Positions 14,329 through 23,439 of a stretch of DNA of 31,191 bases are shown here, one piece after another. The position numbers and the translations under genes are program-made. The notes under the pieces are model-generated. The model ran no database searches and was not told the DNA's origin. It saw nothing but the letters and a program-made list of their open reading frames with translations. Within the stretch, counting starts at the first letter, position 1. Each line of letters begins with the position of its first letter. This stretch comes from CAZPMT01 sp964587655. GTDB lineage: Bacteria; Hydrogenedentota; Hydrogenedentia; Hydrogenedentales; SLHB01. Location of the stretch: contig CAZPMT010000060.1 of NCBI GenBank assembly GCA_964587655.1, positions 1 through 31,191 of the forward strand. Direction: 5' to 3'.

Positions 14329-15201
14329 TCAGGAGATGATTCGTACCTCTTCATGCAGTTCAATGCCGAACTTCTCGCGGACGTGGCGCTTGCACTCGTC
14401 GATCAACCAGAGGATGTCGTCGCACGTGGCGTCATTTTCGTTCATGATGAAATTCGCGTGTTGCGGGCTGATGATCGCCCCGCCCCGCCGGGTACCTTTC
14501 AGTCCGCATGCTCCGATCAGGCGTCCTGCGTGATCGTTCTCGGGGTTCTTGAACACGCTGCCGCAACAGAATCCCTGTGGCTGGCTCGTCAGCCGCCGCT
14601 GAAGGTAATGCTCGTATATCTCTCGTTGGTTCTTGTCGGATTTGCGGAAGTGGAACACGGCACGCAAGATGAAATCCTGATCCCGGCAGAAGCTCTGGGA
14701 GCGATAGCCGTAGGCCGAAGGGTTCATCGCGAACGTGGCCGGCCCGTCGGCGGTGATCAGGTCCACCGACTCGACCAGTTCGCACGTGCTTCCGTGCATC
14801 GTGCCCGCGTTCATGAACACGGCGCCCCCGACAGATCCGGGTATCCCCGTGAGCGCCCCCGCGCCCTCATAGTTCCCCGGCACGATAACTTCGCACACAA
14901 GCGTCACGAGAGAATAACCGGCCTCAACGACGTAACGGCCCTCATCCAATGCCTTGATGCCCATGAGCCCCTTTGTCAGCATTACGATACCCGGAAAACC
15001 GTGGTCCGCTATCAGGACATTGGACCCTCGCCCCAGGATCATGAAGCGCTCCGGCTGAGCGCGCATCCATTGGAACGCCGTGACCGCTTCATCGGCGTTC
15101 CTCGGAAATAACGCGAGCCGCGCCGGCCCGCCGACGCGGTAATACGTCTCTGGGGCCAGAGGATGGTTCTCTTTGTAGAAATCAAACGGAGGCGGATTCA
15201 T
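14329..15201 (-). CDS. murB: UDP-N-acetylenolpyruvoylglucosamine reductase
   Basis: An FAD enzyme that reduces UDP-GlcNAc-enolpyruvate with NADPH to UDP-MurNAc, the last step of MurNAc formation for peptidoglycan. Visible landmarks in its 290 residues are YRVGGPARL near the N-terminus, the FAD-binding LGRGSNVLIAD, GIPGSVGGAVFMNAGT, YGYRSQSF, the catalytic-Ser region CGSVFKNP (Ser as proton donor), ISPQHANFIMN, and a C-terminal Glu in LHEEVRII. The short loop after YGYRSQSF suggests a type II enzyme. No strong Shine-Dalgarno site is seen before the ATG. It stands apart from other mur or fts genes, divergent to the PqaA-C45 fusion gene. Confidence 0.94.
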   Translation of the reverse strand: MNPPPFDFYKENHPLAPETYYRVGGPARLALFPRNADEAVTAFQWMRAQPERFMILGRGSNVLIADHGFPGIVMLTKGLMGIKALDEGRYVVEAGYSLVTLVCEVIVPGNYEGAGALTGIPGSVGGAVFMNAGTMHGSTCELVESVDLITADGPATFAMNPSAYGYRSQSFCRDQDFILRAVFHFRKSDKNQREIYEHYLQRRLTSQPQGFCCGSVFKNPENDHAGRLIGACGLKGTRRGGAIISPQHANFIMNENDATCDDILWLIDECKRHVREKFGIELHEEVRIIS

Positions 15202-15230
15202 GGCACGCTAGTCCGGCGGTCGCCCTCGTC

Positions 15231-15259
15231 TTGCATACGGGCAGCATTTTCAATACGAT
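15231..15259 (+). promoter_or_regulatory. Predicted promoter of the PqaA-C45 fusion gene
   Basis: TTGCAT (15231-15236), a 17-bp spacer and TACGAT (15254-15259) predict transcription from about 15266, a leader of about 80 nt with AAAGGA before the ATG at 15345. Confidence 0.5.
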
Positions 15260-15344
15260 AACCCACTGTCTCGTTGAACGCAAAGGAGTTGCTGGCCTTG
15301 CCCTGTGCCCCCCGCAATCCGCAATCGTAAGAAAGGAACAAACC

Positions 15345-17816
15345 ATGAATCGCCATGTCATATCGAAGTCTCACCGTCGCGAACTTGCCGCCTCGTTGTT
15401 GCTTGCCCTCTGCATCGCAGCTTGGGGCGGTGTGGCGGCGGCAACGCCCCTCGACGACTATGTCGCCGCTCCCGATTCGACGTACTCGTATGGCCCGCAG
15501 CCGGCCAAGACCGTCGAGGACGCCGCATACACCGCGAAAACATGGTTGATGAAATCGCAAACGTGGTTGACGCCCTCCGAGGTCACCCCTAACGTGTGGG
15601 AGCATTGGGTCATCATCATCGAGCCGAAAGAGATCAAGTATGACAAGGCCCTCATGTTCATTGGCGGCGGCGGCAACGGAGGAGAAGCGCCGGGTCCCGA
15701 GGAAACCATGGTGCAGATCGCGGTTATGAGCAAGTCTATCGTCGCCGAAGTCAAGATGATCCCCAACCAACCCCTCAAGTTCCCGGATGAAAAGGACCCC
15801 CGGTATCTCAAGAACGGACGAGGAGAGGATGAGTTCATCGCCTATACGTGGGACAAGTTCATGTTAACGGGAGACGCAAGATGGCCGGCGCGCCTGCCCA
15901 TGACGAAGGCCGTCGTGCGTGCAATGGACACTGTCCAAAAGGAGTTTCCGAACATCAAGGGATTTCTAGTATCGGGCGGTTCGAAACGCGGATGGACAAC
16001 GTGGACGACGGCCGCCGTGGACCCGCGAGTCGTCGCGATTGCGCCCGCCGTAATCGACGTGCTCAGCGTCGAGCATTCGATGCAGTACCACCATGACGTG
16101 TACGGCTATTGGGCCGACGCCATCGGCGACTATAACGATATGAACGTCTTGAGCCGGATCCACACGCCGCAGTTCCGCGCGCTGATGAAGATCGTCGATC
16201 CGTATTGGTATATCGACCGGCTCACAATGCCCAAGTACATAATAGCGTCGACCGGCGACCAGTTCTTCCTTCCCGATTCCTCCCATTTCTATTTCGACGC
16301 ACTCAAAGGGGAGAAATACCTGCGCTACGTCCCCAACACCGATCACGGCCTTGCGCCGGAAGCCTACCTCAACCTGATGACGTTCTACTTGACCGTTCTC
16401 GAGAACCAGCCGCGTCCAAAGTTCTCGTGGACGAAAGAGCCTAACGGCAGCCTGCGAGTCCAAACCGAAACGCCGCCCGCGGCAGTGCGTCTGTGGCAGG
16501 CCACGAATCCGAATGAGCGTAATTTCCGCAAGGATACCATCGGCGAGGCATGGAAAGAGAGCCCATTGACTGATCAAGGCAACGGCCTCTACGTGGCCGA
16601 GGTCGCCCCGCCTCCGAAGGGCTGGACGGCATTCATGGTCGAGCTTGAGTATCCGAGCGGCGGAGCGTTCCCTCTCAAGTTCACGACAGAGGTGAGCGTT
16701 GTGCCGCAGATCGTCCCCTATCGCAATCCCGGCGGATCGGGATCGATACGAATCGTCGGTGAGGGCAAGGATGCTGTTACGCTTCTCGAAGTCACCGGCG
16801 ACCGATACCAGATGGGATACTGGTATGGGCGGCTCCTTGCGGACCAGATTTCTCGGGCGTGGAAAGGGCTTTCCGCGGACGTCCCGTATACTGAACAGCA
16901 GTATGCCGACGCGATCGACGCCATGTGGAACAACGGCTACTTCGACACCATGGCATGGGAATGCGAACTGCGCGGCATGGCCGACGGCTGTTTCGATGCC
17001 GGACACGCCGAGATTACGTACCGGCTGGCGCAGAAAATGATCGTGTTGCCGGACATGTCGGAGAGCGGGTGCAGCCTATTTTCCGCATGGGGCAAAGCAA
17101 CCGTCAACGGCGACCTTTACCAGACGCGAAACCTGGACTGGAGCATGACGACCGGTCTCCAGAACTACCCCGTTGTGGTCATCTGCAACCCGGCCGACGG
17201 CAAGCGCCACGCCCTCGTCGGGTTTGCCGGGCTTATCGGAGCGGGCGGCGGCGGCATGAACGAGAACGGCCTTGCCGTCAGCGAGATCCAGGGACACTTC
17301 GGCGACGCGGAGACCTTGAAGGGCATTCCTTTCCCCGTCCTGCTTCGCGACGTGCTCTATCATGACGCGACCCTCGAGCAAGCCTTGGAGCGCATGCAGA
17401 AGGCCACGCGCACGAATCAGTATCACTATGCCATCGCCGATCCCGCCGCGCCCGACCCGAAAGCAAGGCTGCTGTTCACGAGCAACACCCGTTTCGATCA
17501 ATTCACGGACGACCAGGTCTGCACGAAGCACCCCGTCGAGAACCCGACGCCGTTCTACGAGAAGCTGGATGACGTCCTGTATTGGAAGAATCACAACGGA
17601 AGCGGCAATCGCATAATCTTCGACGCAATCAAGGCGCGCTACGGAACCATCGACGCCGACAAGGCAAAGGAAATCGCCGTGGCCGCCGGAGTCGACGGAA
17701 CCCTCGTCAGCATTGTGTATCACAACACGGCCAGGGAATTTTGGGTGGCGTTCGCGGAAGGCGCCCAGCCCGCTCACAAGCAGAAGTACGTCCGCTTCAG
17801 CTTGGAGAAGAATTGA
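15345..17816 (+). CDS. Secreted fusion: PhoPQ-activated (PqaA-like) alpha/beta hydrolase + C45-type acyltransferase/peptidase
   Basis: An 823-residue two-domain protein. A Sec-type signal peptide (basic start, LAASLLLALCIAAW core, cleavage near AAA-TP) sends it out of the cytoplasm. Residues about 45-440 match the PqaA family, with a plausible catalytic triad: Ser213 in SGGSKRGWT, Asp305 in STGDQFFLP and His334 in NTDHGLAPE. Residues about 485-823 resemble C45 acyltransferases/hydrolases (penicillin acyl-transferase fold): GDRYQMGYWYGRLLADQIS, then ESGCSLFSAWG with Cys576 as expected N-terminal nucleophile, NLDW, and GFAGLIGAGGGGMNENGLAV. C45 enzymes mature by self-cleavage before this Cys, which would free the hydrolase half. 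The start at 15345 has AAAGGA and fits the signal peptide; the frame is open further upstream. Substrate unknown; peptide or N-acyl amide hydrolysis is inferred. Confidence 0.85.
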   Translation: MNRHVISKSHRRELAASLLLALCIAAWGGVAAATPLDDYVAAPDSTYSYGPQPAKTVEDAAYTAKTWLMKSQTWLTPSEVTPNVWEHWVIIIEPKEIKYDKALMFIGGGGNGGEAPGPEETMVQIAVMSKSIVAEVKMIPNQPLKFPDEKDPRYLKNGRGEDEFIAYTWDKFMLTGDARWPARLPMTKAVVRAMDTVQKEFPNIKGFLVSGGSKRGWTTWTTAAVDPRVVAIAPAVIDVLSVEHSMQYHHDVYGYWADAIGDYNDMNVLSRIHTPQFRALMKIVDPYWYIDRLTMPKYIIASTGDQFFLPDSSHFYFDALKGEKYLRYVPNTDHGLAPEAYLNLMTFYLTVLENQPRPKFSWTKEPNGSLRVQTETPPAAVRLWQATNPNERNFRKDTIGEAWKESPLTDQGNGLYVAEVAPPPKGWTAFMVELEYPSGGAFPLKFTTEVSVVPQIVPYRNPGGSGSIRIVGEGKDAVTLLEVTGDRYQMGYWYGRLLADQISRAWKGLSADVPYTEQQYADAIDAMWNNGYFDTMAWECELRGMADGCFDAGHAEITYRLAQKMIVLPDMSESGCSLFSAWGKATVNGDLYQTRNLDWSMTTGLQNYPVVVICNPADGKRHALVGFAGLIGAGGGGMNENGLAVSEIQGHFGDAETLKGIPFPVLLRDVLYHDATLEQALERMQKATRTNQYHYAIADPAAPDPKARLLFTSNTRFDQFTDDQVCTKHPVENPTPFYEKLDDVLYWKNHNGSGNRIIFDAIKARYGTIDADKAKEIAVAAGVDGTLVSIVYHNTAREFWVAFAEGAQPAHKQKYVRFSLEKN

Positions 17817-17900
17817 CCCGGCGCCTGATATCTCCGCGGCTTCCCTGTGCAACCATCTGCCGTCGTCTTCCTCGCGAGATTCAAGGATTGCGTGACCGGA

Positions 17901-19358
17901 TCACCGCGGCTTTTGGGCGGCCGCGAGGGCGGCCGCGCGTTCGGCGCGCCGCCGCAGCAACGCCTCCAACTGCTGGACGCGCATATCGACGTACTTGAAC
18001 AGTTTGTCGTGGAGTTCAGAGTTTGCCGCGGCAATAACCGAGCGGTGGTTCTCGACACTGGTATCCAGCAGGAGAACATCATCAAACTTCCTGCCGTACG
18101 CGTCCGTAACCACGCATCCCGCTTCCTGTGCAATAAGCAGGGATGCGGCGAGATCGTAGGGCGCCAGGCCGACGATGGTCCCACGCCCCGCGTTGATGAA
18201 GTGATCCTTCACGAGACTCGGGATGTCCCGGTGAAACCGATTCGCGAAGTCCAGACACGCATCGACTTGGTTCGTCAGCAGCCGCGACAGGCTGAACGAT
18301 GTGCTGTTGCATGCGAAGAACCCGCCCTTCAGACTCGATAGATCGATCAGTTTTGCCGCCGTCGGGAAGATCAGGTCCGCCGGACGGCCGGGAACGGTCA
18401 TCGTCCAGGCCATCATCTCAAGGTTCGTGTTCTTCGAGAGCTTGGGGCGCCGGACGTGTTCGCCCTGGGTGATGCGCGTGCCCTTGCCCCGTTCGGCGTA
18501 GAAAACCCGATCGCCCACAATCTCCGCCACACAGGCATTGTCGATGTCCGCCATGCAAGGCCGCTCTATCACGCGCGTGCTCGCGATCGAGATGACACAC
18601 GCCTCGAACCCGCTCTTGGCCGCGCGCGTACCGTCGATCGGATCCACTATCATCAGGTTCTGCGGCGGCGTATTGGTGAAGGTCGTGTACCCCGATTCCT
18701 CGGAATAGTAGGCGATGGACGCCCGCGCGTTCTTCAGAAATGCAAGCAAAGCCTTTTCGGCCGCGCGGTCTATCTCGAAAGTCGCGTCCCCGCTCGTCGC
18801 CGAGCCGACCACCTCGCGACCACGCGCCTCGTGGACCATGGGTGCGATAGCGACGCGTATCGCGTTTGCAGTCTCCATCAGGAACTCGCGCGAAAGCATC
18901 TTCGTCTTGAGACGCCCGGCAGCCGCGGGACGCTCCGCGGCCGGCCGAGGGGCTGGCGCCGCCACGGAAGAGGGCGCTTCGTGTCTGCGTTTCGGCGCCA
19001 GGACCGGCGCCGGTTTCTTTCGGGCCAATTCCTTCTGGACCGGGGCCGCCTTCTTCGGAGGCCGGGCCGCTGCCTTCGCGACTTCGATTGCCTTGATCTT
19101 CTTCGCCGTAACCTTCTTGACCGAAGCCTTCTTGGCGGACTTCGCGGTACGGGCGGCTGGCTTTCGGGTTGCGGCCTTTCGCGCCGCCGGTCGCGCGGAC
19201 CGGCTTGCCGGCTTGCCCCGCCGTTGCGCCACGCGAGCCTTTGCTACCGCTGGTTTACGCGCGGGCGGCTTCTTCGCGGGCTTACGTTTGACCGGCCCCG
19301 AACGTCGTGACGCGGAAGCCTTGGTGTGAGTTCGCGCTCTCGTCTTTGTGGTTGCCAT
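17901..19358 (-). CDS. Inositol-monophosphatase-family phosphatase with histone-H1-like basic tail
   Basis: A 485-residue protein. Residues 1 to about 150 are almost wholly Lys, Arg, Ala and Pro in PAKK-, AARK- and KKA-type units, like histone H1 or AlgP tails, and should be disordered and bind nucleic acid or polyanions. Residues about 155-450 are an IMPase-family fold: GDATFEIDRAAEKALL, acidic metal site YYSEES (218-222), DPIDGT (239-244) and the closing PYDLAASLLIAQEAGCVVTD. Substrates in the family include inositol phosphates, fructose-1,6-bisphosphate and PAP; this one cannot be named. An alternative TTG start at 19409 adds 17 residues; the ATG at 19358 is preferred although its Shine-Dalgarno site is weak. 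It follows the PmoA-family gene on the same strand after 101 bp. Confidence 0.85.
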   Translation of the reverse strand: MATTKTRARTHTKASASRRSGPVKRKPAKKPPARKPAVAKARVAQRRGKPASRSARPAARKAATRKPAARTAKSAKKASVKKVTAKKIKAIEVAKAAARPPKKAAPVQKELARKKPAPVLAPKRRHEAPSSVAAPAPRPAAERPAAAGRLKTKMLSREFLMETANAIRVAIAPMVHEARGREVVGSATSGDATFEIDRAAEKALLAFLKNARASIAYYSEESGYTTFTNTPPQNLMIVDPIDGTRAAKSGFEACVISIASTRVIERPCMADIDNACVAEIVGDRVFYAERGKGTRITQGEHVRRPKLSKNTNLEMMAWTMTVPGRPADLIFPTAAKLIDLSSLKGGFFACNSTSFSLSRLLTNQVDACLDFANRFHRDIPSLVKDHFINAGRGTIVGLAPYDLAASLLIAQEAGCVVTDAYGRKFDDVLLLDTSVENHRSVIAAANSELHDKLFKYVDMRVQQLEALLRRRAERAAALAAAQKPR

Positions 19359-19445
19359 AGTCGTTTCTCGATTCCCCGATGCAGTTTCTTGCGGTACATC
19401 CGCAACCAAACACCCACAAGCAAGAAGTACGTCAAATCCGCCGGG

Positions 19446-19478
19446 GAAAGTGGCTTACGTCATTCCACAGCCACTTTC
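19446..19478 (-). terminator. Hairpin spanning the stop codon of the PmoA-family gene
   Basis: GAAAGTGGCT (19446-19455) pairs perfectly with AGCCACTTTC (19469-19478) across a 13-bp loop that contains the stop codon. No T-tract follows, so intrinsic termination is uncertain; it could instead protect the 3' end or limit read-through to the phosphatase gene. Confidence 0.4.
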
Positions 19479-20626
19479 GGCGGCGAAATAAAGTCCATGA
19501 AACGGTCTCTGACCTGTCCTTTCGTCGCATCGCCGCGGTGAATGAATAACCGGTAGCGCCACCTCGTGACCGCGCCCTTCCCAAACGTCATGTCGCCCTT
19601 TACCTTGTCTTCGGGGCGATAGTGGTTCCATGCAAAGCAGTTAGCCGTCATGAGACCGTAGTCACGAACGTGCCATTCCGTCGGATACCGCGGATTCTTC
19701 TCGTGATCGAAGATCGCAATGCCGACGTGTTTTCCTCCGACTCTGCCGCTGTAGTCGCACCAAGGCGCTTTCTTGCCCCACGTCTCCCCTTCATTCGTGG
19801 CGCCGTAGCCGTTCGTGATCCGGCCGCCGTTGCGGACATCCATCGAACTGGCCACGCGCACCGAAACCAGTCCCCCTTCTTTCGTATCCCGAAAGACTAC
19901 CTTTCCCTGTGTCATGCGAAAGGTCACGGCGATGTCGAGTAGGCGGTCGCCCCCACGCAATGCATAGAAGCGCATGTCGCGCACTTCCTCGAACTGTTTC
20001 CGCCCATTATGCGCGCACCAATCGTTCTTCGCGGTGATTTGGCCGAACACGGACCCGGAAAGCAGCTTCAAGAAGCCGCGGTGCCGCTGCCAGCCGTGTC
20101 CTTCTTCTTCACTCCAGTTGTCAACACGGTCACATTCCCCATGGGCCACCCAGATCGACTTGTGATGGACATGATCCTTATGTTCACCTTCGACGTTGTC
20201 CACCATCGGCCAATTCCGCGTGACCTGCTTCTCAAAGGGGCCAATCACGGGATACAGAAACGGTCTAACCCATTGCTGACTATAGTTATAGGAGGTGAAA
20301 AGCTTTCCGAGAAGCTTGACATCGACACGGCCCTCGCCTGGAACGTTCTCAACTGAGACGGCAGCTTTCCGTCTTCCTTCTTTGACGGGCCTTGCGAGGT
20401 ACTTCCTTGTTTCCCCGGCTTTCAGACGGCCTATAAGCCATGTCAGAGTAACGCCTTGAGGCGACTTGGCCACTTGACATGGCACGCTCGCGCCGGTCTT
20501 CGCTTCAACGAGGCACTCAATCCCCCAATCTGCATAACTTACTGGCAACACGACGCTTACAGGACAGAAGACGGCGTCATGCGCGGATGCTGAAACCGAG
20601 AGCCTCACTCCTTTCGCCAATGCCAT
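19460..20626 (-). CDS. PmoA-family protein (DUF6807)
   Basis: A 388-residue protein of the family annotated as PmoA or DUF6807, common in planctomycetes and related phyla and usually found near sugar oxidoreductases and isomerases; it is not methane monooxygenase. The diagnostic block at about 118-165 includes RPFLYPVIGP, TRNWPM and the His-rich GEHKDHVHHKSIWVAHGECD. Later motifs are NEGETWGKKAPWCDYSG, IAIFDHEKNPRYPTEWHVRD and NHYRPEDKVKGDMTFGKG. The conserved His/Asp/Glu cluster suggests a metal or sugar site, but the reaction is not established. No signal peptide is obvious. It opens with GAAAGG just before the ATG. It neighbours the esterase fragment and glycosidase genes, suggesting a carbohydrate role. 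Confidence 0.82.
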   Translation of the reverse strand: MALAKGVRLSVSASAHDAVFCPVSVVLPVSYADWGIECLVEAKTGASVPCQVAKSPQGVTLTWLIGRLKAGETRKYLARPVKEGRRKAAVSVENVPGEGRVDVKLLGKLFTSYNYSQQWVRPFLYPVIGPFEKQVTRNWPMVDNVEGEHKDHVHHKSIWVAHGECDRVDNWSEEEGHGWQRHRGFLKLLSGSVFGQITAKNDWCAHNGRKQFEEVRDMRFYALRGGDRLLDIAVTFRMTQGKVVFRDTKEGGLVSVRVASSMDVRNGGRITNGYGATNEGETWGKKAPWCDYSGRVGGKHVGIAIFDHEKNPRYPTEWHVRDYGLMTANCFAWNHYRPEDKVKGDMTFGKGAVTRWRYRLFIHRGDATKGQVRDRFMDFISPPKVAVE

Positions 20627-20881
20627 TGCCTTTCTTCGGTGTTCACTAGGATGTTCCTATCCAATTGGGCTGATTTTAGCATTTCTCCGCGCATATGTCC
20701 AGAGGTTTCTTTTCGATCCCCGGTTAATGCGAATAATGCGATCCGCGGATTGCCTCACGTACCCCAAGAAGTCGATGCGCCGATACTCCCCGCGCCGAAT
20801 CGGGCTTGCCGGAAAGGGAGCTGGTTACGCATGGGTTGGTTTCAGTATACTTGGGTCGTTGTTGAGCAGGAGGGATCCGTA

Positions 20882-21262
20882 ATGTGGCCGGGAATTGTCC
20901 ATGCGGTCGCGATCACCGTGGGCGGCCTTGCTGCTTTACAGGAATCGGTCCCTACGGATTCGGAAACGGATGTCGCGTTCATCTCGCGCCTTGACGGTAC
21001 GGAACAGCGTTATGTCCTTTGGATGCCATCAGGGGTCATGAAACCGGACGGCCTCGCGATTCTCGTTGCGCTTCATGGGCACGGCTCGGACCGGTGGCAG
21101 TTCATCCGGGACCCTCGCGACGAGTGCCGCGCCTTGCGTGACGTGGCGCGGAGACACGGGTCAGGGGATTGCTTCGTCGGGCTGGAAGCCCTCCTCGCAA
21201 TGACAGTGGGGGTCTTTCTTGCGCGTCAGATAAGGCGCCAACAGGATGACTCACTACACTAA
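20882..21262 (+). pseudogene. Truncated secreted alpha/beta-hydrolase (esterase) fragment
   Basis: A good AGGAGG site precedes the ATG at 20882. The first 20 or so residues look like a signal peptide (MWPGIVHAVAITVGGLAALQ). The following region contains YVLWMPSGVMKPDGLAILVA and LHGHGSDRWQFIRDPRDECR, typical of the start of prolyl-oligopeptidase-like esterases, where LHGHG forms the oxyanion hole. After ALRDVARRHG (about 21157) the homology stops: the expected nucleophile-elbow Ser, Asp and His never appear, and the frame runs through a short dispersed-repeat-like hairpin to 21262. A complete family member would be at least 200 residues longer. It is most likely a broken gene, perhaps once part of the adjacent carbohydrate locus. 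Confidence 0.7.
21168..21201. repeat. Short palindromic repeat at the esterase breakpoint
   Basis: ATTGC (21168-21172) and GCAAT (21197-21201) form the base of a hairpin with GGGCT-GGA-AGCCC (21179-21191) at its tip. The sequence resembles a short repeat seen between genes in many bacteria. It begins where the esterase homology ends, so it likely marks the deletion or insertion joint. Confidence 0.55.
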
Positions 21263-23385
21263 GATCCATACTCGATCTTGTATTCCTTTGTATCGAAATC
21301 GACCGTGACGCGCGTGCCGTCGGTGAACGTTGTCCGCTGTTTGCGGTGCGAGGCGTCAAGGAACTCGTGATTGACCATTTCCTGCGTTGCGCAACGTTTC
21401 GATAATGCGGCGGCCTCCTTCACTCGGGCGATCTGCGTCTCGTCAGCCCCGGGGCCCACATAGGGAAGCCCCGTGTTCAGCAGACAATGAAGTCTTCCCG
21501 CGTCGCCGGTCGGGATGCCCCATCCGCCGTCCTCGCCCATGTCCCAGGGCGTCAGGATCGAGTCATGATATACCAGATTGAATAGCGGAATGGGAATGCC
21601 CACGGGACCGCCTCCGCCAAGATTGGGCGCGGTGGGATATGGACCATGGTGGACGAGATCAACCCACGACACGAGGTAGTCCGTGGGCTCCTCGCTGCTC
21701 ATGACGTAACCGCGTGCGCGAAGCAACCCGAAGCACTCCTGACGGTACCGGGCGCATTCGGAGCGCGTCATCGGATGCAACTTGTCGAAGCTTTCCTCGA
21801 GCGGCACCACCGAGAACACGTCCAGATATGCACCCTTGACCTTCACACCGTTGGCGGCGAACAGGTCGTGATTCCGCCGCACATACTCCGGCGCGAAACG
21901 CGCGCTAAGAATGCTTTGCGGACCACCGCACCACGTCGCTTCTTTCGGATGGCCGCCGTTCTTGAAGGTCAAGGCGAGGCTTTCATCATATGAGACGGCG
22001 TTGTAATAGAAATCGCGGTACTGATCGTGGGTGATGAACAAGTATCCCAACTCCTCGCACGTATCCGCGAATCGCCGCAGCCCCTCCCAGCCGCCCTGTT
22101 CCTCTCCGACGGGCAGCACGTCCGGATGCATGTTGTCGTAACCATAGAACCCCCATCCGTCGAGATGCACATAGGCGTCATCGATGCCCTTGCCCTTCAG
22201 TTGCCGCAATTGAGACGCGAGTTCATCGAACGTCGTCAGCGCGTGATTCGCTTCAACTTTTTCCTTGTTCTTAAGCAGCGACTCTTTGACGAAGTGATAC
22301 AGCGCACCAAGATGTACGACCGGACGTCCGATGACCTCGTTCACGTTCGGCGTGCGCACACGTTTCTCGTCGAGCGACACGAAGCGTCCGGCTTCGCGAA
22401 CGCAGCGCCGATACCGCTTCGCCATCGTGACGTATGTGGCCGCGTCGTCAAAGACGTATCGCACGGTGCGGAGGTAGCGCAGCTTGCCGAGGCTCGAGTA
22501 CCAACGCGGTTGAATCGTCGTGGGGCCTCCCGGCGCATGGCGGTATGACGCGCCGGCGTCGTCGCTGGTTTCGAGGATGGTCTGCACGCCGTGGCCGTTG
22601 CGTATCTGGCCCCACCACGGCATGTACAGCGAGCGCGAATTGACAAGATCGCGGTTCTTGATCTCTTTCGGCCAATCACCCGGAACGAGCATGCCCTGCA
22701 TGTGCGGGATCACCGAAAAGTCGTTGGCGGACTTGATGCCCTGGATCGGCTTGGGCCAGTTGATAGCCATGAGGTCCAAGGCGTCGCCCGGCGCGACGAT
22801 CTCGAAGACGATCTCGCTGCCGATGATATTCACACATAGAACGACTTCAAAACCGGAAGCGTCCGGGAAATCAGCCAGGTCGATGCTCATGCCCACGCTG
22901 TAGCCGGTGTTGAACGCCGCAACGTTCTTTGATCGCGCCGACCACAGACAGAAGGACTTTCCTTCGATCTCGACATCTGAGTCGTCGAGCGGGGCCATCT
23001 CCCAAGTCTCTTGCGCCGTCTGAACCGTCATTACGCCGTCTTTTCCACTCAGCGATAGACGAAGCCGCGGGGTCCGCACCTGCCACGCATCGGCGAGTGC
23101 CTCGAATGTCCCTTCCGCACGCGCGGGCTTGTTGACCGAATTCGCCAGAAGCCACGACCGGACACCGTCCATCTTTTCGTATAGCGCGTTGAATTCCTCA
23201 ACGGATTGAACGCCGGCATCGAGAAGTTTCTTAAGATCGGCAAGCTTCTCATCCTTCTCCGCTGCGCGATCCGCCGTCACCGTGATCGCGTGCAGCCGCT
23301 CCAAGTGCGTTTTCAGGACGGCAACTCTCGGGCCCAAGTCTTCACCCGCAGCCAACTGGGTCATCAATACGAGCAGTGTCAACAT
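21259..23385 (-). CDS. Secreted DUF5696-like putative glycoside hydrolase
   Basis: A 708-residue protein with a short hydrophobic start (MLTLLVLMTQLAAGED) that should act as a signal peptide. A coiled region at about 20-75 leads to a beta-rich domain (to about 330; SLYMPWWGQIRNGHGVQTIL, PRWYSSLGKLRYLRTVRYVF) and then a TIM-barrel-like domain: DDAYVHLDGWGFYGYDNMHP, KGAYLDVFSVVPLEESFDKL, YVMSSEEPTDYLVSWVDLVH. The order resembles DUF5696 proteins, distantly related to GH101/GH129-type hydrolases. By analogy, the Asp in GAYLDVFS and a Glu in SSEEPTD are candidate catalytic residues, but this is inference. An AAGGAGGGAG site sits 54 bp after the isomerase gene, so the two are probably co-transcribed. 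Confidence 0.7.
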   Translation of the reverse strand: MLTLLVLMTQLAAGEDLGPRVAVLKTHLERLHAITVTADRAAEKDEKLADLKKLLDAGVQSVEEFNALYEKMDGVRSWLLANSVNKPARAEGTFEALADAWQVRTPRLRLSLSGKDGVMTVQTAQETWEMAPLDDSDVEIEGKSFCLWSARSKNVAAFNTGYSVGMSIDLADFPDASGFEVVLCVNIIGSEIVFEIVAPGDALDLMAINWPKPIQGIKSANDFSVIPHMQGMLVPGDWPKEIKNRDLVNSRSLYMPWWGQIRNGHGVQTILETSDDAGASYRHAPGGPTTIQPRWYSSLGKLRYLRTVRYVFDDAATYVTMAKRYRRCVREAGRFVSLDEKRVRTPNVNEVIGRPVVHLGALYHFVKESLLKNKEKVEANHALTTFDELASQLRQLKGKGIDDAYVHLDGWGFYGYDNMHPDVLPVGEEQGGWEGLRRFADTCEELGYLFITHDQYRDFYYNAVSYDESLALTFKNGGHPKEATWCGGPQSILSARFAPEYVRRNHDLFAANGVKVKGAYLDVFSVVPLEESFDKLHPMTRSECARYRQECFGLLRARGYVMSSEEPTDYLVSWVDLVHHGPYPTAPNLGGGGPVGIPIPLFNLVYHDSILTPWDMGEDGGWGIPTGDAGRLHCLLNTGLPYVGPGADETQIARVKEAAALSKRCATQEMVNHEFLDASHRKQRTTFTDGTRVTVDFDTKEYKIEYGS

Positions 23386-23439
23386 GTCTCCCTCCTTAAC
23401 ATGGTGTTAACTCACACGAACAATGTCCGACTCGGGATA

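Noticed and set aside
20639..20881. Upstream part of the frame leading into the esterase fragment
   Set aside because: The 81 codons before the ATG at 20882 have no conserved features, and a strong AGGAGG site marks the later start.
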